From the NCBI RefSeq assembly GCF_000987775.1, contig NZ_LAHO01000010.1, positions 1 through 64,000 of the forward strand: DNA of 64,000 bases, written 5' to 3'. Shown one piece after another: positions 26,779 to 36,353 of this stretch. This DNA comes from Arsukibacterium ikkense. Its GTDB lineage: Bacteria; Pseudomonadota; Gammaproteobacteria; Enterobacterales; Alteromonadaceae. The notes below the pieces were generated by a model. It had not been told where the DNA came from. It did not search any database and saw only the letters and a program-made list of their open reading frames with translations. Each line of letters starts with the position of its first letter. Position 1 is the stretch's first letter. A program made the position numbers and the translations under genes.

Positions 26779-27981
26779 TTAGCGAAACAATACTTTTTCC
26801 TGCTGGAACCAATGCACACAAAAGGCAATCAGCGCACAAGCCAGCGCGGTGGTCGATGCAAATATCAAGGCCAGTAAGCCATAATCAGCCGTACCTTTTA
26901 ACAGCTCTTTAATAGCCAGCGCGATATTGGTCAGCGGAATTAATGCAGTGGTCACGCTTAGCTCCATGCCGGGCGCCATCGCCACCATTAAAGGTACTAT
27001 CACCAAAATGGTCAACGGGCTCATATAGTTTTGCGCTTCTTTAAAGGTACGGGCATAAATGGAAATGGCCAGCAATAACGACGCAAAAATGGCCGCCGTT
27101 GGCAGCAACAACGAGAACATCAGCACTAAATCCAATACAGTAATACTGGCCAGCGCTTCGGATACTTTAGATAAATCGGCAAAGGCACTGATAATAGCCC
27201 CCCACACCCCCAAACTGACCACGGTTATCAGCGCCGTCATTAAGGCAGTCGTCAGCACGGTTAAAAACTTACCTAATACAATAGCAGTGCGGCTTACCGG
27301 GCAAATTAACAAGGTCTCCAGGGTGCCGCGTTCTTTCTCGCCGGCGCCCATATCTACCGCCGGATACATGGCGCCGGTTAAACACAACAGCACCAGCGCA
27401 TAAGCTAAAATGGCGCCCATACTTTCACCCAGATTTTCCCGCTGCTCAGCCGTATTTACCCGGCTAAGCTGTACCGGCTTGATAATGGCGTTTAAATTGG
27501 CCGGGTCCACGCCCAGCTGGCTCAGGGTGGCGCGCTGTAATTCTGCGGTATAGCTGCTCAGCATGTCGTCGAAATAGTTGTACATAAAATCAAGCTGTGA
27601 CGAGCGGTTATAAATCAGCTGCCACTCGGTCTGCTGCACCGCGGCTTTGCGACTGGCAAAATCGGCTGGGATCACCAGAGCCACATCAAACTCATTATTA
27701 CGAATAGCGGCCACCAGCTCTTGCTCAGTGCTTAAGGTAGTGTCAACCTTCTTAAAGTTTTTATGGTAAAACAAAGCTTCGGCAAACTCTGGTGCCTGTT
27801 GCTCGTTAATAATCACGTAGCGGTGTTGTTGCTCCATTGCTTTACTGGTGGTGGTGGCCATCACCAGGCCAACAATGCCAAACAGCACCGGAAAAATCAG
27901 AATGGGTAATAAAATAACGAAAATAAGGGTTTTTTTATCACGTAATAATTCAGTCAATTCTTTAAAGTAAACCTGCCACAT
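26779..27981 (-). CDS. natB: ABC transporter permease, NatB type
   Basis: 400 residues of the ABC-2 permease family. One N-terminal helix (about 21-43), a large extracytoplasmic domain (about 45-190), then five or six helices, including a GAGEKERGTLETLL stretch typical of NatB-like permeases before the third membrane segment. With NatA it would export Na+ or another small substrate. The frame extends to 28047, inside natA, but MWQVYFKELTELLRDKK at 27981 with GGAG upstream is the family start; it begins 1 base after the natA stop. Confidence 0.85.
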   Translation of the reverse strand: MWQVYFKELTELLRDKKTLIFVILLPILIFPVLFGIVGLVMATTTSKAMEQQHRYVIINEQQAPEFAEALFYHKNFKKVDTTLSTEQELVAAIRNNEFDVALVIPADFASRKAAVQQTEWQLIYNRSSQLDFMYNYFDDMLSSYTAELQRATLSQLGVDPANLNAIIKPVQLSRVNTAEQRENLGESMGAILAYALVLLCLTGAMYPAVDMGAGEKERGTLETLLICPVSRTAIVLGKFLTVLTTALMTALITVVSLGVWGAIISAFADLSKVSEALASITVLDLVLMFSLLLPTAAIFASLLLAISIYARTFKEAQNYMSPLTILVIVPLMVAMAPGMELSVTTALIPLTNIALAIKELLKGTADYGLLALIFASTTALACALIAFCVHWFQQEKVLFR

Positions 27982-27982
27982 C

Positions 27983-28780
27983 TTAGGCTGCTCCCTGCTG
28001 AGGTTGATTAGCGATAACGGCGAGAAATGCCTGGCGTAAATCACCATCTGGTGTCAGCTGCTTAAACTGTTCCAGGCTGCCGGCAAAGCTGCTGATGCCT
28101 TTGTCTATCACCACCACCCGGTCACACAAAGCACTCACTTCATCTAAATGGTGGGTGGAGAAAATCACTGGTGTGCCCTGCTCTTTTAATGACGTAATAA
28201 AATCCAGCACGGTTTGCACCGTCATAATATCAAGCCCGGTGGTCGGTTCATCTAAAATAACCACCTTTGGCGAATGCACTACGGCGCGGGCAATGGCAGT
28301 TTTTTGTTTCATACCGGTAGACATCGTATCCACCCGCCGGTTTGCAAAGTTGTGCATGTCCAACAGGGTAAACAGCTCGTCGATCCGGGTTTTTAACGCG
28401 GCCTCTTTCATGCCATGCAGCCTGGCAAAGTACGCTATGTTTTCAAAAGCAGTTAATTTGCCATATAAGCCGGTATCGGCAGATAAAAAGCCTATTTCCT
28501 TACGGGCTTGTATCGGCTTTTGCAGCACATCTATACCGTTGATAAACACCGAGCCACTGTCTTGCTTCAGCGCCGTGGATAACATGCGCAGCGTGGTGGT
28601 TTTGCCTGCGCCATTTGGCCCCAGCAACCCCAGCACTTCACCTGGCCCACACTGAAAACTGACATCACGCACCGAATGAAACGCCTTGTCGCTGTAGCGT
28701 ACATCCTGCTTTTCAGTTGCGGATAATTTGTTGCTTTTGCTAATGGCAAACGCCTTAGCCAACCCTTTTATTTCTATCAT
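27983..28780 (-). CDS. natA: ABC transporter ATP-binding protein, NatA type
   Basis: 265 residues. Walker A GPNGAGKT (54-61), Q-loop near IGFLSADTGLYGKL, signature STGMKQK and Walker B VVILDEPTTGLD with the H-loop STHHLDE. The STGMKQK signature and the following permease point to the NatA/NatB sodium exporter class. An insertion of ~20 residues rich in Lys/Ser after strand 1 is slightly unusual. Confidence 0.88.
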   Translation of the reverse strand: MIEIKGLAKAFAISKSNKLSATEKQDVRYSDKAFHSVRDVSFQCGPGEVLGLLGPNGAGKTTTLRMLSTALKQDSGSVFINGIDVLQKPIQARKEIGFLSADTGLYGKLTAFENIAYFARLHGMKEAALKTRIDELFTLLDMHNFANRRVDTMSTGMKQKTAIARAVVHSPKVVILDEPTTGLDIMTVQTVLDFITSLKEQGTPVIFSTHHLDEVSALCDRVVVIDKGISSFAGSLEQFKQLTPDGDLRQAFLAVIANQPQQGAA

Positions 28781-28800
28781 GTAAGCTTCCTGATTATTGC

Positions 28801-29652
28801 TTAGATTTTTGCGCTTGTTTCTCTTGTGCTTATTTTTCTTGTGCTTAGCGCTCGAAAATACTCTGTATTCTGGTAAAAATCAGCCTGCCGGTTGGCATCC
28901 CACCAACCGGGCACCCCCAGCAATGGCAACGGGGTCAGTTGCTGATTATCAAGAAGTAACGCGCCGTTAGCAATTTGTTGCTGCAGTTTTTGGTCAACAA
29001 AACTGTAAGCATCTGTTAAAGACCATTGGCAAAAGCCGGCAGGTACATCAATAAACAGACATTTAGCGGTTAACCCCAGAAAAGGCAACGTGGCCATTTC
29101 ATAAATAGCATGGCCGAAAATCAGCGGCCGGATGCCATGCCACCAGTCACTGCGCCGGGTAACAAAACTTTGCTGCCACTGATGTGTTCTCAATAGCCCG
29201 CCGTGCTGTGCCGCTGCGCTCTCCAGACAAATAATCACCCCGCACTCATCAAACAAGGTTATTTTATGGCGCAGCTTGCTGCGTTGCTGCAGGCCATGTT
29301 CTGCTATTTCTGCCATATGCAGCTGGTTTAGCAAGGCTTTGGTTGCCGGAAACAGCCCCCAGATGCAGGCGCCAAAAAAATCGTGCCAGTTATGCAACCT
29401 GGTAGGCACCTGCCTGGTGGCATAAATAAACTGCTCATAATAGCGGCCATCTTCTGCCAGGATCTCGTTGGCCACCAGCTGACAGGCGCTGTGCTCCAGC
29501 CACTGATTTAATGTTGCCAGGCTTGGCCAGTCGTTGCAGTTAGTCAGCGGATAGTGCGCTGTTAAATCCCGGAATATCGGGTTTTGCTGCAACAACCGGC
29601 CTGACCAGTGCGCCGGGGCGACAAAGCGGTTTTTCGTGTTTTTGCTACTCAT
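28801..29652 (-). CDS. DUF3025 domain protein
   Basis: 283 residues. The block TRLHNWHDFFGACIWGLFP is the hallmark of DUF3025, a proteobacterial family of unknown function; LTLFDECGVII-like and FGHAIYEMA stretches follow. No signal peptide or membrane helix. It lies 20 bases before natA on the same strand, so probably shares its transcript; the functional link is unknown. Confidence 0.8.
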   Translation of the reverse strand: MSSKNTKNRFVAPAHWSGRLLQQNPIFRDLTAHYPLTNCNDWPSLATLNQWLEHSACQLVANEILAEDGRYYEQFIYATRQVPTRLHNWHDFFGACIWGLFPATKALLNQLHMAEIAEHGLQQRSKLRHKITLFDECGVIICLESAAAQHGGLLRTHQWQQSFVTRRSDWWHGIRPLIFGHAIYEMATLPFLGLTAKCLFIDVPAGFCQWSLTDAYSFVDQKLQQQIANGALLLDNQQLTPLPLLGVPGWWDANRQADFYQNTEYFRALSTRKISTRETSAKI

Positions 29653-29829
29653 CGTCTGCTGTTGTTATCCTGTCTGACTGCTTAGCGGTTTCATTTCGCG
29701 GAATTAGTTGGCCAAACCGGCAAAAAGCACTTGCAATTTTATGCTGGCATGGCACATTCAATGGGTGCGTTTAGACGTACATACTGCCAAACTAATGTGT
29801 TTATTCAAAAATAATTAATAGAGGTTATC

Positions 29830-31494
29830 ATGTGTTCGATATTTGGGGTGCTTGACATCAGTACTGATGTTAAAGCGTTGCGCCAGCAGGCGCTGCAGTT
29901 ATCTAAGTTATTACGTCATCGCGGTCCGGACTGGTCGGGCATTTGGAATGACGATAATGCCATTCTGGTACACGAGCGTCTGGCCATTGTAGATACTGAA
30001 AATGGAGCCCAACCCCTTATCAATGATAATCGAAATCACATTCTGGCAGTGAATGGCGAGATCTACAATCATAAGCAACTCGAGCAGGCGCTTGCGACGC
30101 CCTATCCATTCAAAACCAAATCAGATTGTGAGGTGATCCTGCCGCTGTATTTAGAGCATGGTGCCGATTTTATTGATCAGCTGCACGGCATGTTTGCCTT
30201 TATTTTGTATGATGCGGAGCAAAGCCGTTACCTTATTGCCCGTGACCATATTGGCATTATTCCGCTGTACTATGGCTATGACGAAAACGGCCAGTTATTT
30301 GTTGCCTCAGAATTAAAAGCGCTGGTGCCGGTATGCAAGCAAATTAAAGAATTCCCGCCAGGTCATTACTTCGACAGCAAGATTGGCGAGTTGCGCAGCT
30401 ACTATAAACGCGACTGGCAGGATTATGACGCGGTAAAAGACAACCCGGCCAGCGAAGCAGAGCTTAAAGCCGCTCTGGAACACAGCGTTAAAACCCATCT
30501 GATGTCTGATGTACCTTATGGCGTGCTGTTATCGGGTGGCCTGGATTCATCGCTGATTTCTGCTATCGCCCAGCAATACGCCAAACGGCGGATAGAAGAT
30601 GATGATCAGTCTGAAGCCTGGTGGCCGCGCCTGCACTCTTTTGCGGTAGGCTTACCGGGTTCGCCCGATTTAATTGCCGCGCAAAAAGTGGCTGATGCCA
30701 TTGGCACCGTGCATCACACCGTGCACTTTACCGTGCAGGAAGCATTAGATGCGCTGCGCGATGTGATTTACTTCCTGGAAACCTATGATGTTACTACCAT
30801 CCGGGCCTCTACCCCGATGTACCTGATGGCCCGTAAAATTAAGGCGATGGGCATTAAAATGGTGTTGTCAGGCGAAGGCTCTGACGAGCTGTTTGGTGGC
30901 TATCTGTATTTCCATAAAGCACCAAATGCCCGCGAGTTTCATGAAGAAACCCTGCGCAAGCTAGACAGATTGCATATGTTCGACTGTAACCGGGCCAACA
31001 AAGCCATGGCCGCCTGGGGCATAGAAGCACGGGTGCCATTTCTCGATAAAGAGTTTATGGACGTAGCCATGCGCTTAAACCCCCAGGCAAAAATGTGTGG
31101 TGGCGGCAAAATGGAGAAGCATATTCTGCGCCAGGCCTTTGATGGTTTATTGCCAAACGAAATTTTATGGCGCCAGAAAGAGCAGTTCTCAGACGGGGTT
31201 GGCTATAACTGGATTGACAGCTTAAAGGCCCACGCCGCCAAAGAAGTCAGCGATCAGCAAATGGCCACCGCCAGCTTCCGCTTTCCGGTTAACACGCCAG
31301 ACAGTAAAGAAGCCTATTACTACCGGGTTATTTTTGAAGAGCACTTCCCACACGCCGGCGCTATCAGCTGTGTACCGGGCGGTAAATCCGTTGCCTGCTC
31401 CACCCCTGAGGCCCTGGCCTGGGATGCCAAAATGGCGGAAATGACCGATCCATCGGGCCGGGCAGTCCGTGATGTGCACTCACAAGGCTACTAA
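29830..31494 (+). CDS. asnB: Asparagine synthase B (glutamine-hydrolysing)
   Basis: 554 residues, exactly the E. coli AsnB length. After Met removal, Cys1 of MCSIFG is the glutaminase nucleophile; the RHRGPDWSG and NGEIYNH stretches shape the glutamine site. The C-terminal synthetase domain has the pyrophosphate loop SGGLDSS. Makes asparagine from aspartate, glutamine and ATP. GAGG lies six to seven bases before the ATG; a terminator follows. Confidence 0.97.
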   Translation: MCSIFGVLDISTDVKALRQQALQLSKLLRHRGPDWSGIWNDDNAILVHERLAIVDTENGAQPLINDNRNHILAVNGEIYNHKQLEQALATPYPFKTKSDCEVILPLYLEHGADFIDQLHGMFAFILYDAEQSRYLIARDHIGIIPLYYGYDENGQLFVASELKALVPVCKQIKEFPPGHYFDSKIGELRSYYKRDWQDYDAVKDNPASEAELKAALEHSVKTHLMSDVPYGVLLSGGLDSSLISAIAQQYAKRRIEDDDQSEAWWPRLHSFAVGLPGSPDLIAAQKVADAIGTVHHTVHFTVQEALDALRDVIYFLETYDVTTIRASTPMYLMARKIKAMGIKMVLSGEGSDELFGGYLYFHKAPNAREFHEETLRKLDRLHMFDCNRANKAMAAWGIEARVPFLDKEFMDVAMRLNPQAKMCGGGKMEKHILRQAFDGLLPNEILWRQKEQFSDGVGYNWIDSLKAHAAKEVSDQQMATASFRFPVNTPDSKEAYYYRVIFEEHFPHAGAISCVPGGKSVACSTPEALAWDAKMAEMTDPSGRAVRDVHSQGY

Positions 31495-31513
31495 GCTAAG
31501 CGAATGCCCGTTT

Positions 31514-31539
31514 AAGGCCACCTAACCGTGGCCTTTTTT
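31514..31539 (+). terminator. Rho-independent terminator of asnB
   Basis: AAGGCCAC, 6-base loop, GTGGCCTT, then TTTT, 20 bases after the asnB stop. Confidence 0.85.
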
Positions 31540-31652
31540 ATTGCGGCCATGTTTAATGAGCAGCAGCAATGCTGGCAAGCTGATATTGGTATTAGCCGCA
31601 TTAACTGGCACAATGCCATCAGCCTTATTTGCCTTTATTAAGAGTTCAGTTT

Positions 31653-32801
31653 ATGCATGCTTTGCGCTTTAGCCTGATCACCAGCCTGCTGCTTGCCGGC
31701 ACTGTAACCCTGGCAAATGCCAGCGACTTACACCTGCGCGGCACCTGGCTAACCGATACCGCAGCAACGCCACTGCTTGACCCGCAAAGCTCGGGCTTAA
31801 CCCTGCGCCATGGTGAACTGATCCATATTGGTGATAACAGTGCTGCCCTGCCGATGCGCAATGTGCTGCTGAAAATTAACCCGGCAACCGGCCAGCTGAC
31901 GGCGCCGCCGGTGCAACTTACGGTGGCTGCGCCATTAACCCAAGGCTGCTTTGGCGAATTATTAATGGGCTACCCGGACTGGGAATCCTTAAGCTGGGAC
32001 CGTAAGGACGATACCAGCTTAATTACCGTAACAGAGGATTCCTCCGACTATCAGCTGAGTGCTGAGTGCGCCAGCCGCTATGCTGATACTCACTCAACGC
32101 CCTACCCGACCTTACTGGTAAAAATAACAACCGATAAAGCGCTTACTAAAGCGGAAATTGTCGCCGTACGCCCGGTTCAGTTTCCAAAAGCAGCCGAAGT
32201 GGGTAATTTTGCCAATGATGGCATTGAGGGCCTGGCCTTTGATAACAACGGTAATTTGTATCTGGCTCTGGAGAAAAACCAGGCCAATGCACCGATGATT
32301 TTTGTTACGCCCTATACCACTGATTTCTGGCAGAATGAAGAGTTTGTATCCGTCACCGACAGTGGCTTTAAGCTGCCGGTACCCGATGCTAACAATCACC
32401 CGATTAATGGTCTGGATTATCTGCCGCACCCGAACCCAGAACATCCCGGTTATTTAGTGGCCGCCGCGCGCAATGATGACCAGTTATGGCTTATTGATAT
32501 CAGCCAGCAACAGGCGCCCTTTGTGCAGCAGCTGCATTTTTATGCGCCAACTTACCAGTTTGGCCTGAGCGCTGGCTGCCCGCCTTATGAAAAATTGCGC
32601 AATACCTCGATTGAGGGCGTCGCGGTTGCCGGCAACAGGCTTTATCTGATCAATGACCCCTGGCAAAGTCAGTATGCTAAAAATATTCAATGCCCGGCCA
32701 ATGCTGCCAATTTTAACCAGTTTTCGCCGCTATTGTTTCAACTGCATATCGACCCGCGCTGGTTTATGCCGTCTGACCCAACAGCCAGTAAGCAACACTA
32801 G
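31653..32801 (+). CDS. Secreted esterase-like/phytase-like beta-propeller protein
   Basis: About 382 residues with a signal peptide (MHALRF start, cut after LANAS near residue 22). The mature protein has propeller-type strands, with NDGIEGLAFDNNGNLYLALEKN and SIEGVAVAGNRLYLINDPW resembling the esterase-like activity of phytase family (PF13449). Substrate unknown; phosphate ester hydrolysis is only suggested by the family name. The frame begins at 31629, but 31653 is preferred because it starts the signal peptide with AAGAG upstream. Confidence 0.65.
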   Translation: MHALRFSLITSLLLAGTVTLANASDLHLRGTWLTDTAATPLLDPQSSGLTLRHGELIHIGDNSAALPMRNVLLKINPATGQLTAPPVQLTVAAPLTQGCFGELLMGYPDWESLSWDRKDDTSLITVTEDSSDYQLSAECASRYADTHSTPYPTLLVKITTDKALTKAEIVAVRPVQFPKAAEVGNFANDGIEGLAFDNNGNLYLALEKNQANAPMIFVTPYTTDFWQNEEFVSVTDSGFKLPVPDANNHPINGLDYLPHPNPEHPGYLVAAARNDDQLWLIDISQQQAPFVQQLHFYAPTYQFGLSAGCPPYEKLRNTSIEGVAVAGNRLYLINDPWQSQYAKNIQCPANAANFNQFSPLLFQLHIDPRWFMPSDPTASKQH

Positions 32802-32908
32802 GTGGTGCTGCTGGCTTCTGCTATTATTGCTGGCTAACCAGCGCCAGCTGTTAACTGATAGCTGACAGATAACGCCAGCACTTACACAACCGTTTTGCAG
32901 GACCGCCC

Positions 32909-33190
32909 ATGATTAACCATTTTCGCGTACTTGGAGTAAAAACCAATGCCAGCGATGACGACATTAAAAAAGCCTATAAGCGCCTGGCCAACCGCTACCA
33001 CCCGGATAAACTGCTGGGGCTGAACGAAGACGAGAAAGAGCAGGCCGCCAGCCAGCTGCAACGGGTAAAACAAGCCTATGATGTGCTGTCTGATCCGAAA
33101 CACAAATCGGCCTTTATTAAAGACTTTAACAACGTTATCGTCACCGACCCGGCTGCTGCCATGCAGGAGCTGTGGGATCAATACTATTAA
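32909..33190 (+). CDS. Stand-alone J-domain protein
   Basis: 93 residues, essentially only a J-domain: FRVLGVKTNASDDDIKKAY, the HPD motif in RYHPDKL, then helix III and the usual AYDVLSD. It lacks the Gly/Phe and zinc-finger regions of DnaJ, so it would recruit Hsp70 (DnaK) ATPase to a specific target instead of holding clients itself. AGGA lies seven bases upstream. It heads a run of three unrecognised genes on the same strand. Confidence 0.9.
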   Translation: MINHFRVLGVKTNASDDDIKKAYKRLANRYHPDKLLGLNEDEKEQAASQLQRVKQAYDVLSDPKHKSAFIKDFNNVIVTDPAAAMQELWDQYY

Positions 33191-33267
33191 GCCACTTGCT
33201 ATTGCCAGCAGGATTTATTATTACTTTTAATATCGCTAGCTTACTACAATAGGGTTGTTACCTGATT

Positions 33268-33840
33268 ATGGCTGCAAAACTGAATTTAACACGCATTCGC
33301 GCCCTGCAAACCGACGCCAGAGAAAATATCGAGTCATACTCGGATCCGGAAACGCCCAGGGCACTGGAGCAATACACCGCCAAAATGAAAGCGGTACTGC
33401 TGCGCGACCCCAAATTGCTGGAATCGCTTCCTGAATACCTGCCTGTGGCATTGTTCGGCCGGGTAAAGTTTCCCCCGGCCGCCAAGGTAAAATGGCAGCA
33501 ATGGCTCAGCACAGGCACGGCCCCGGACTGGGATGAATTTAAAACCTCGGCGGCCTTTAACAACGCTGATCTGGAGCTGGTTAAAGCTATCCGCGCTTAT
33601 TCAGAGCCGCTGCTGATTGAAAGCTGTGCCGTGCTGTTTTTAATGGCGCATGCTGACAGTATTGGCAGCACTGGCGCTACTCCTGCCGCAGATAACGACC
33701 ATGACGAACAGGCAGATGATGACGAGTTTGCTGCCAATGGCTATGACAGTGATGATTATCAGGATGATGAGGATCCAGACGAGCCGGGTTACGACAACCA
33801 GTACGACGACATTCGCTTTAACAGAGAGAAACCTGAATGA
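33268..33840 (+). CDS. Unrecognised protein with highly acidic C-terminus
   Basis: 190 residues, no family recognised. The N-terminal two thirds look alpha-helical and soluble; the last ~55 residues are dominated by Asp/Glu with Tyr and Gly ([18 protein letters not shown] and onward), a likely disordered polyanion. No signal peptide. Starts 77 bases after the J-domain gene, and its stop overlaps the next gene by 4 bases (ATGA), showing coupled translation. Confidence 0.75.
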   Translation: MAAKLNLTRIRALQTDARENIESYSDPETPRALEQYTAKMKAVLLRDPKLLESLPEYLPVALFGRVKFPPAAKVKWQQWLSTGTAPDWDEFKTSAAFNNADLELVKAIRAYSEPLLIESCAVLFLMAHADSIGSTGATPAADNDHDEQADDDEFAANGYDSDDYQDDEDPDEPGYDNQYDDIRFNREKPE

Positions 33841-34598
33841 CCAATTTAATTGAAATTGCGGTTGCCGAAATTAAAGAACTGGCGGTAATTGAACCGAAGC
33901 AGGCCAGTAAAAAGTTTGAGCTGATTGCCAATACCATGAGCGATGAGCAGCTGGTTGAAGTGATTGAAAATATTGATATTGTCACCCTGACCCAGATGAA
34001 CAGCCAGCATGACATTTCGTTTCCGTCGATTATTTCTGAGCTGATGAGCCCGGAGCGCATTCGCGATATTGTCTGTCAGCAACCGCTGTACTGGGAAGAG
34101 AAAATTAAAAATAATGCCGATGAGTTGCAGCAGCATACCTTCGATTTTCTCACTTACCTGATCCGTACTCAGGACAGCGAAGATAAACAAGCTGAGATTT
34201 TAGAGTGCATTGCTGAGGATCCGGCCGGGCTGTTTTATCTGTCCATTCCTTTTATTGAGCTGTACCGCGCTGAAGCCGTGCCTGATGACGAGGGCCTGCA
34301 CGATATGCTGCATGACGAAGAAGAAGACTTAGAAGAAGCGGTGCGTTATACCGAGCGCCAGCTGAACGAAGACGCTCACGGCTTAGGCATTGACGACCCG
34401 CGCAGCCTGCTGGCCCTTATCCGGCAATTGACGCCGCAGGTAGAACAAGCCATTAAAGCCCTTATTCGCAATGAAAACTCCGGCTGGGAAGGCATTATTA
34501 ATAAATTTGCCACCGAGCTGGTGATGCAGGCGAAAGAGAAAAATCAGGCCAGTGATGAATTTGCTGAAGTAGACGATATGTTTAGTTTTCTGGACTAA
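33837..34598 (+). CDS. Unrecognised acidic helical protein
   Basis: 253 residues, no family recognised. Strongly acidic and helical throughout, with Glu/Asp-rich [12 protein letters not shown] near 160. No membrane helix, signal peptide or cysteine cluster. It begins in the stop of the previous gene, so the two are made together and could form a complex. The sequence has a HEAT-like feel (repeated helices of 15-20 residues), but this is only an impression. Confidence 0.75.
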   Translation: MTNLIEIAVAEIKELAVIEPKQASKKFELIANTMSDEQLVEVIENIDIVTLTQMNSQHDISFPSIISELMSPERIRDIVCQQPLYWEEKIKNNADELQQHTFDFLTYLIRTQDSEDKQAEILECIAEDPAGLFYLSIPFIELYRAEAVPDDEGLHDMLHDEEEDLEEAVRYTERQLNEDAHGLGIDDPRSLLALIRQLTPQVEQAIKALIRNENSGWEGIINKFATELVMQAKEKNQASDEFAEVDDMFSFLD

Positions 34599-34634
34599 AC
34601 CGGATATGAAAGGCCCATTAATAGGACAACACTA

Positions 34635-35528
34635 ATGCAGTTAATGGTACGTGACGGCAGCACCGGCCCGTTTTTAAGCCAGGTTATCAATAAAGCACTG
34701 GCAACAGAGCAACTCAGTGCGTTGCAGCTGACGCAAATTAAAAGCAAAGCCGTGCTGATGAGCCTGAAATTTGCCGACAAATTTTATAATAAATACAAAA
34801 TGCACCTGCTGGAGCAAGCCGCTCACGATGTGATTGGCGTGGTAAGCCTGGGCCTGCTGGAGCTGGCAGATAAAGACTCTGAGCGCGCGCTGGCGCTATT
34901 GCTGGCGCCGGAAGGCCTGGTAAAACCCTTTCAAAAAGGCTGGAACATGCTCAGTACCGTTAGCCGACATAGTGGCGCAAAATCGCTGTATGGCGAGGTA
35001 GACGCGCAATTATTGCAGCAATTGTCGAGCCCTCCCGATGCCGAAGACTGGCCCGGCTGGCAGCATTATCAGCAGGCGTTAACTGAACACCGGCGTAACC
35101 AGTCGATGCAGCTGCTGCAACAGCAGTTTTATGCCCGCAGCCACTTTGACGAATTTGAGCATTTCAGCCTGGAAGAGGTACTGGCCGAAGTGGTATTTTA
35201 TCGCGCGCTAACCGGTGGCGATATGGTGCGGCAGGATTTAAAAAAGCGTTTGCTTAATATTAGCCTGCAACCGCATTGGTTTAACGACACCTTTTTTGCA
35301 CTGCAAACCGAAGCGGCTCTGGCCGAGCTGCCTGCCGCTAATGCTGAGGCCATCCGCAGCGATTTAGGCCAGCACTTTGTGCCGGCGCTGCTACGCACCC
35401 TGCAATTTGCTAAAGATTATCAGACGCTGGCCCGGCAGGACGCCTCACCGGAAAAGCTCGACAGTTTTGAAGGCAAACAAGGCTTAACCAACCCGCTACT
35501 GGGCTGGCCGCAATACCTGGAGTTATAA
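34635..35528 (+). CDS. Unrecognised soluble protein of the J-domain cluster
   Basis: 297 residues, no family recognised. Mostly alpha-helical; an early basic patch (KSKAVLMSLKFADKFYNKYK) is followed by acidic and aromatic stretches and a C-terminal LTNPLLGWPQYLEL tail. No export signal. AGGA lies 8-9 bases before the ATG; it starts 36 bases after the previous stop and is the last gene of the group. Confidence 0.75.
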   Translation: MQLMVRDGSTGPFLSQVINKALATEQLSALQLTQIKSKAVLMSLKFADKFYNKYKMHLLEQAAHDVIGVVSLGLLELADKDSERALALLLAPEGLVKPFQKGWNMLSTVSRHSGAKSLYGEVDAQLLQQLSSPPDAEDWPGWQHYQQALTEHRRNQSMQLLQQQFYARSHFDEFEHFSLEEVLAEVVFYRALTGGDMVRQDLKKRLLNISLQPHWFNDTFFALQTEAALAELPAANAEAIRSDLGQHFVPALLRTLQFAKDYQTLARQDASPEKLDSFEGKQGLTNPLLGWPQYLEL

Positions 35529-35596
35529 ATACACTGTAATCTTCAGCAGGTTCCAGCTAAGCTCATACTCACTGTCTACCAATATCTGTGAGCTTA

Positions 35597-36352
35597 ATGC
35601 GAGCCTTGCTGACCCTGTGCGGCTATTTACTGGCCATCTATTGCCTGCTTTGCCTGGTGTTATATCTGCTGCAACGCCAGCTGATTTACTTCCCGGTACC
35701 AGCGCAGCTGCCACCAGCCGAGCCGCTGATTTTACCGCGGCCCAACGCAAGCTTACTGATAAGCCAGCGGCCACTGGATAGCCAGCAGGCACTATTCTAT
35801 TTTGGTGGCAATGCTGAAGATGTCAGTGTTTCCCTGCCCGAGTTTGCTGCGGCCTTCCCCCGCCATGCCATTTATCTGATGCATTACCGTGGCTATGGTG
35901 GCAGCAGTGGTAAGCCATCAGAGGCAGCATTGGTTGGCGATGCGCTGGCGTTGTTTGACCAGCTGTACAGCAAACATCAGGCTATTACTGTGATAGGCCG
36001 CAGCCTTGGCTCTGGTGTGGCCGTGCAACTTGCCGCACGCCGGCCTGTCGCGCAATTGGTGCTGATCACCCCCTTTGACAGCCTGAGCGCCGTAGCCCGC
36101 CAGCAAATGCCTTATGTACCAATAAGCTGGCTGCTAAAAGACCGCTTTGAGTCACACTATTTTGCTGCAGACATTCGCTGCCCTGCACTACTGCTGGTGG
36201 CTGATCAGGATGAGATCATTAACAGCAGACGCAGCGAAGCGCTTTACCGCGCCTTTAATGCCGATACCGCCCGGCTTATGCGCTACCCGGGCAGCCATAA
36301 CAGCTACCTGCCCGCCAGCCAGCTCGCAGAATGGATCCAGGCGCTACACTAA
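35597..36352 (+). CDS. Membrane-anchored alpha/beta hydrolase (BEM46/YfhR-like)
   Basis: About 251 residues. An N-terminal hydrophobic anchor (about 3-23) precedes an alpha/beta-hydrolase domain with nucleophile elbow GRSLGSG, acid in LVADQDEIIN and catalytic His in GSHNSY, the pattern of the BEM46/YfhR group. The HYRGYGGSSG oxyanion region is intact. Substrate unknown. The ATG at 35597 is preferred to a GTG at 35588; neither has a strong ribosome site. It ends 1 base from the convergent symporter gene. Confidence 0.82.
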   Translation: MRALLTLCGYLLAIYCLLCLVLYLLQRQLIYFPVPAQLPPAEPLILPRPNASLLISQRPLDSQQALFYFGGNAEDVSVSLPEFAAAFPRHAIYLMHYRGYGGSSGKPSEAALVGDALALFDQLYSKHQAITVIGRSLGSGVAVQLAARRPVAQLVLITPFDSLSAVARQQMPYVPISWLLKDRFESHYFAADIRCPALLLVADQDEIINSRRSEALYRAFNADTARLMRYPGSHNSYLPASQLAEWIQALH

Positions 36353-36353
36353 A

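Noticed and set aside
31549..31641. 30-codon frame between asnB terminator and the phytase-like gene
   Set aside because: No ribosome site and no recognisable product; just chance.
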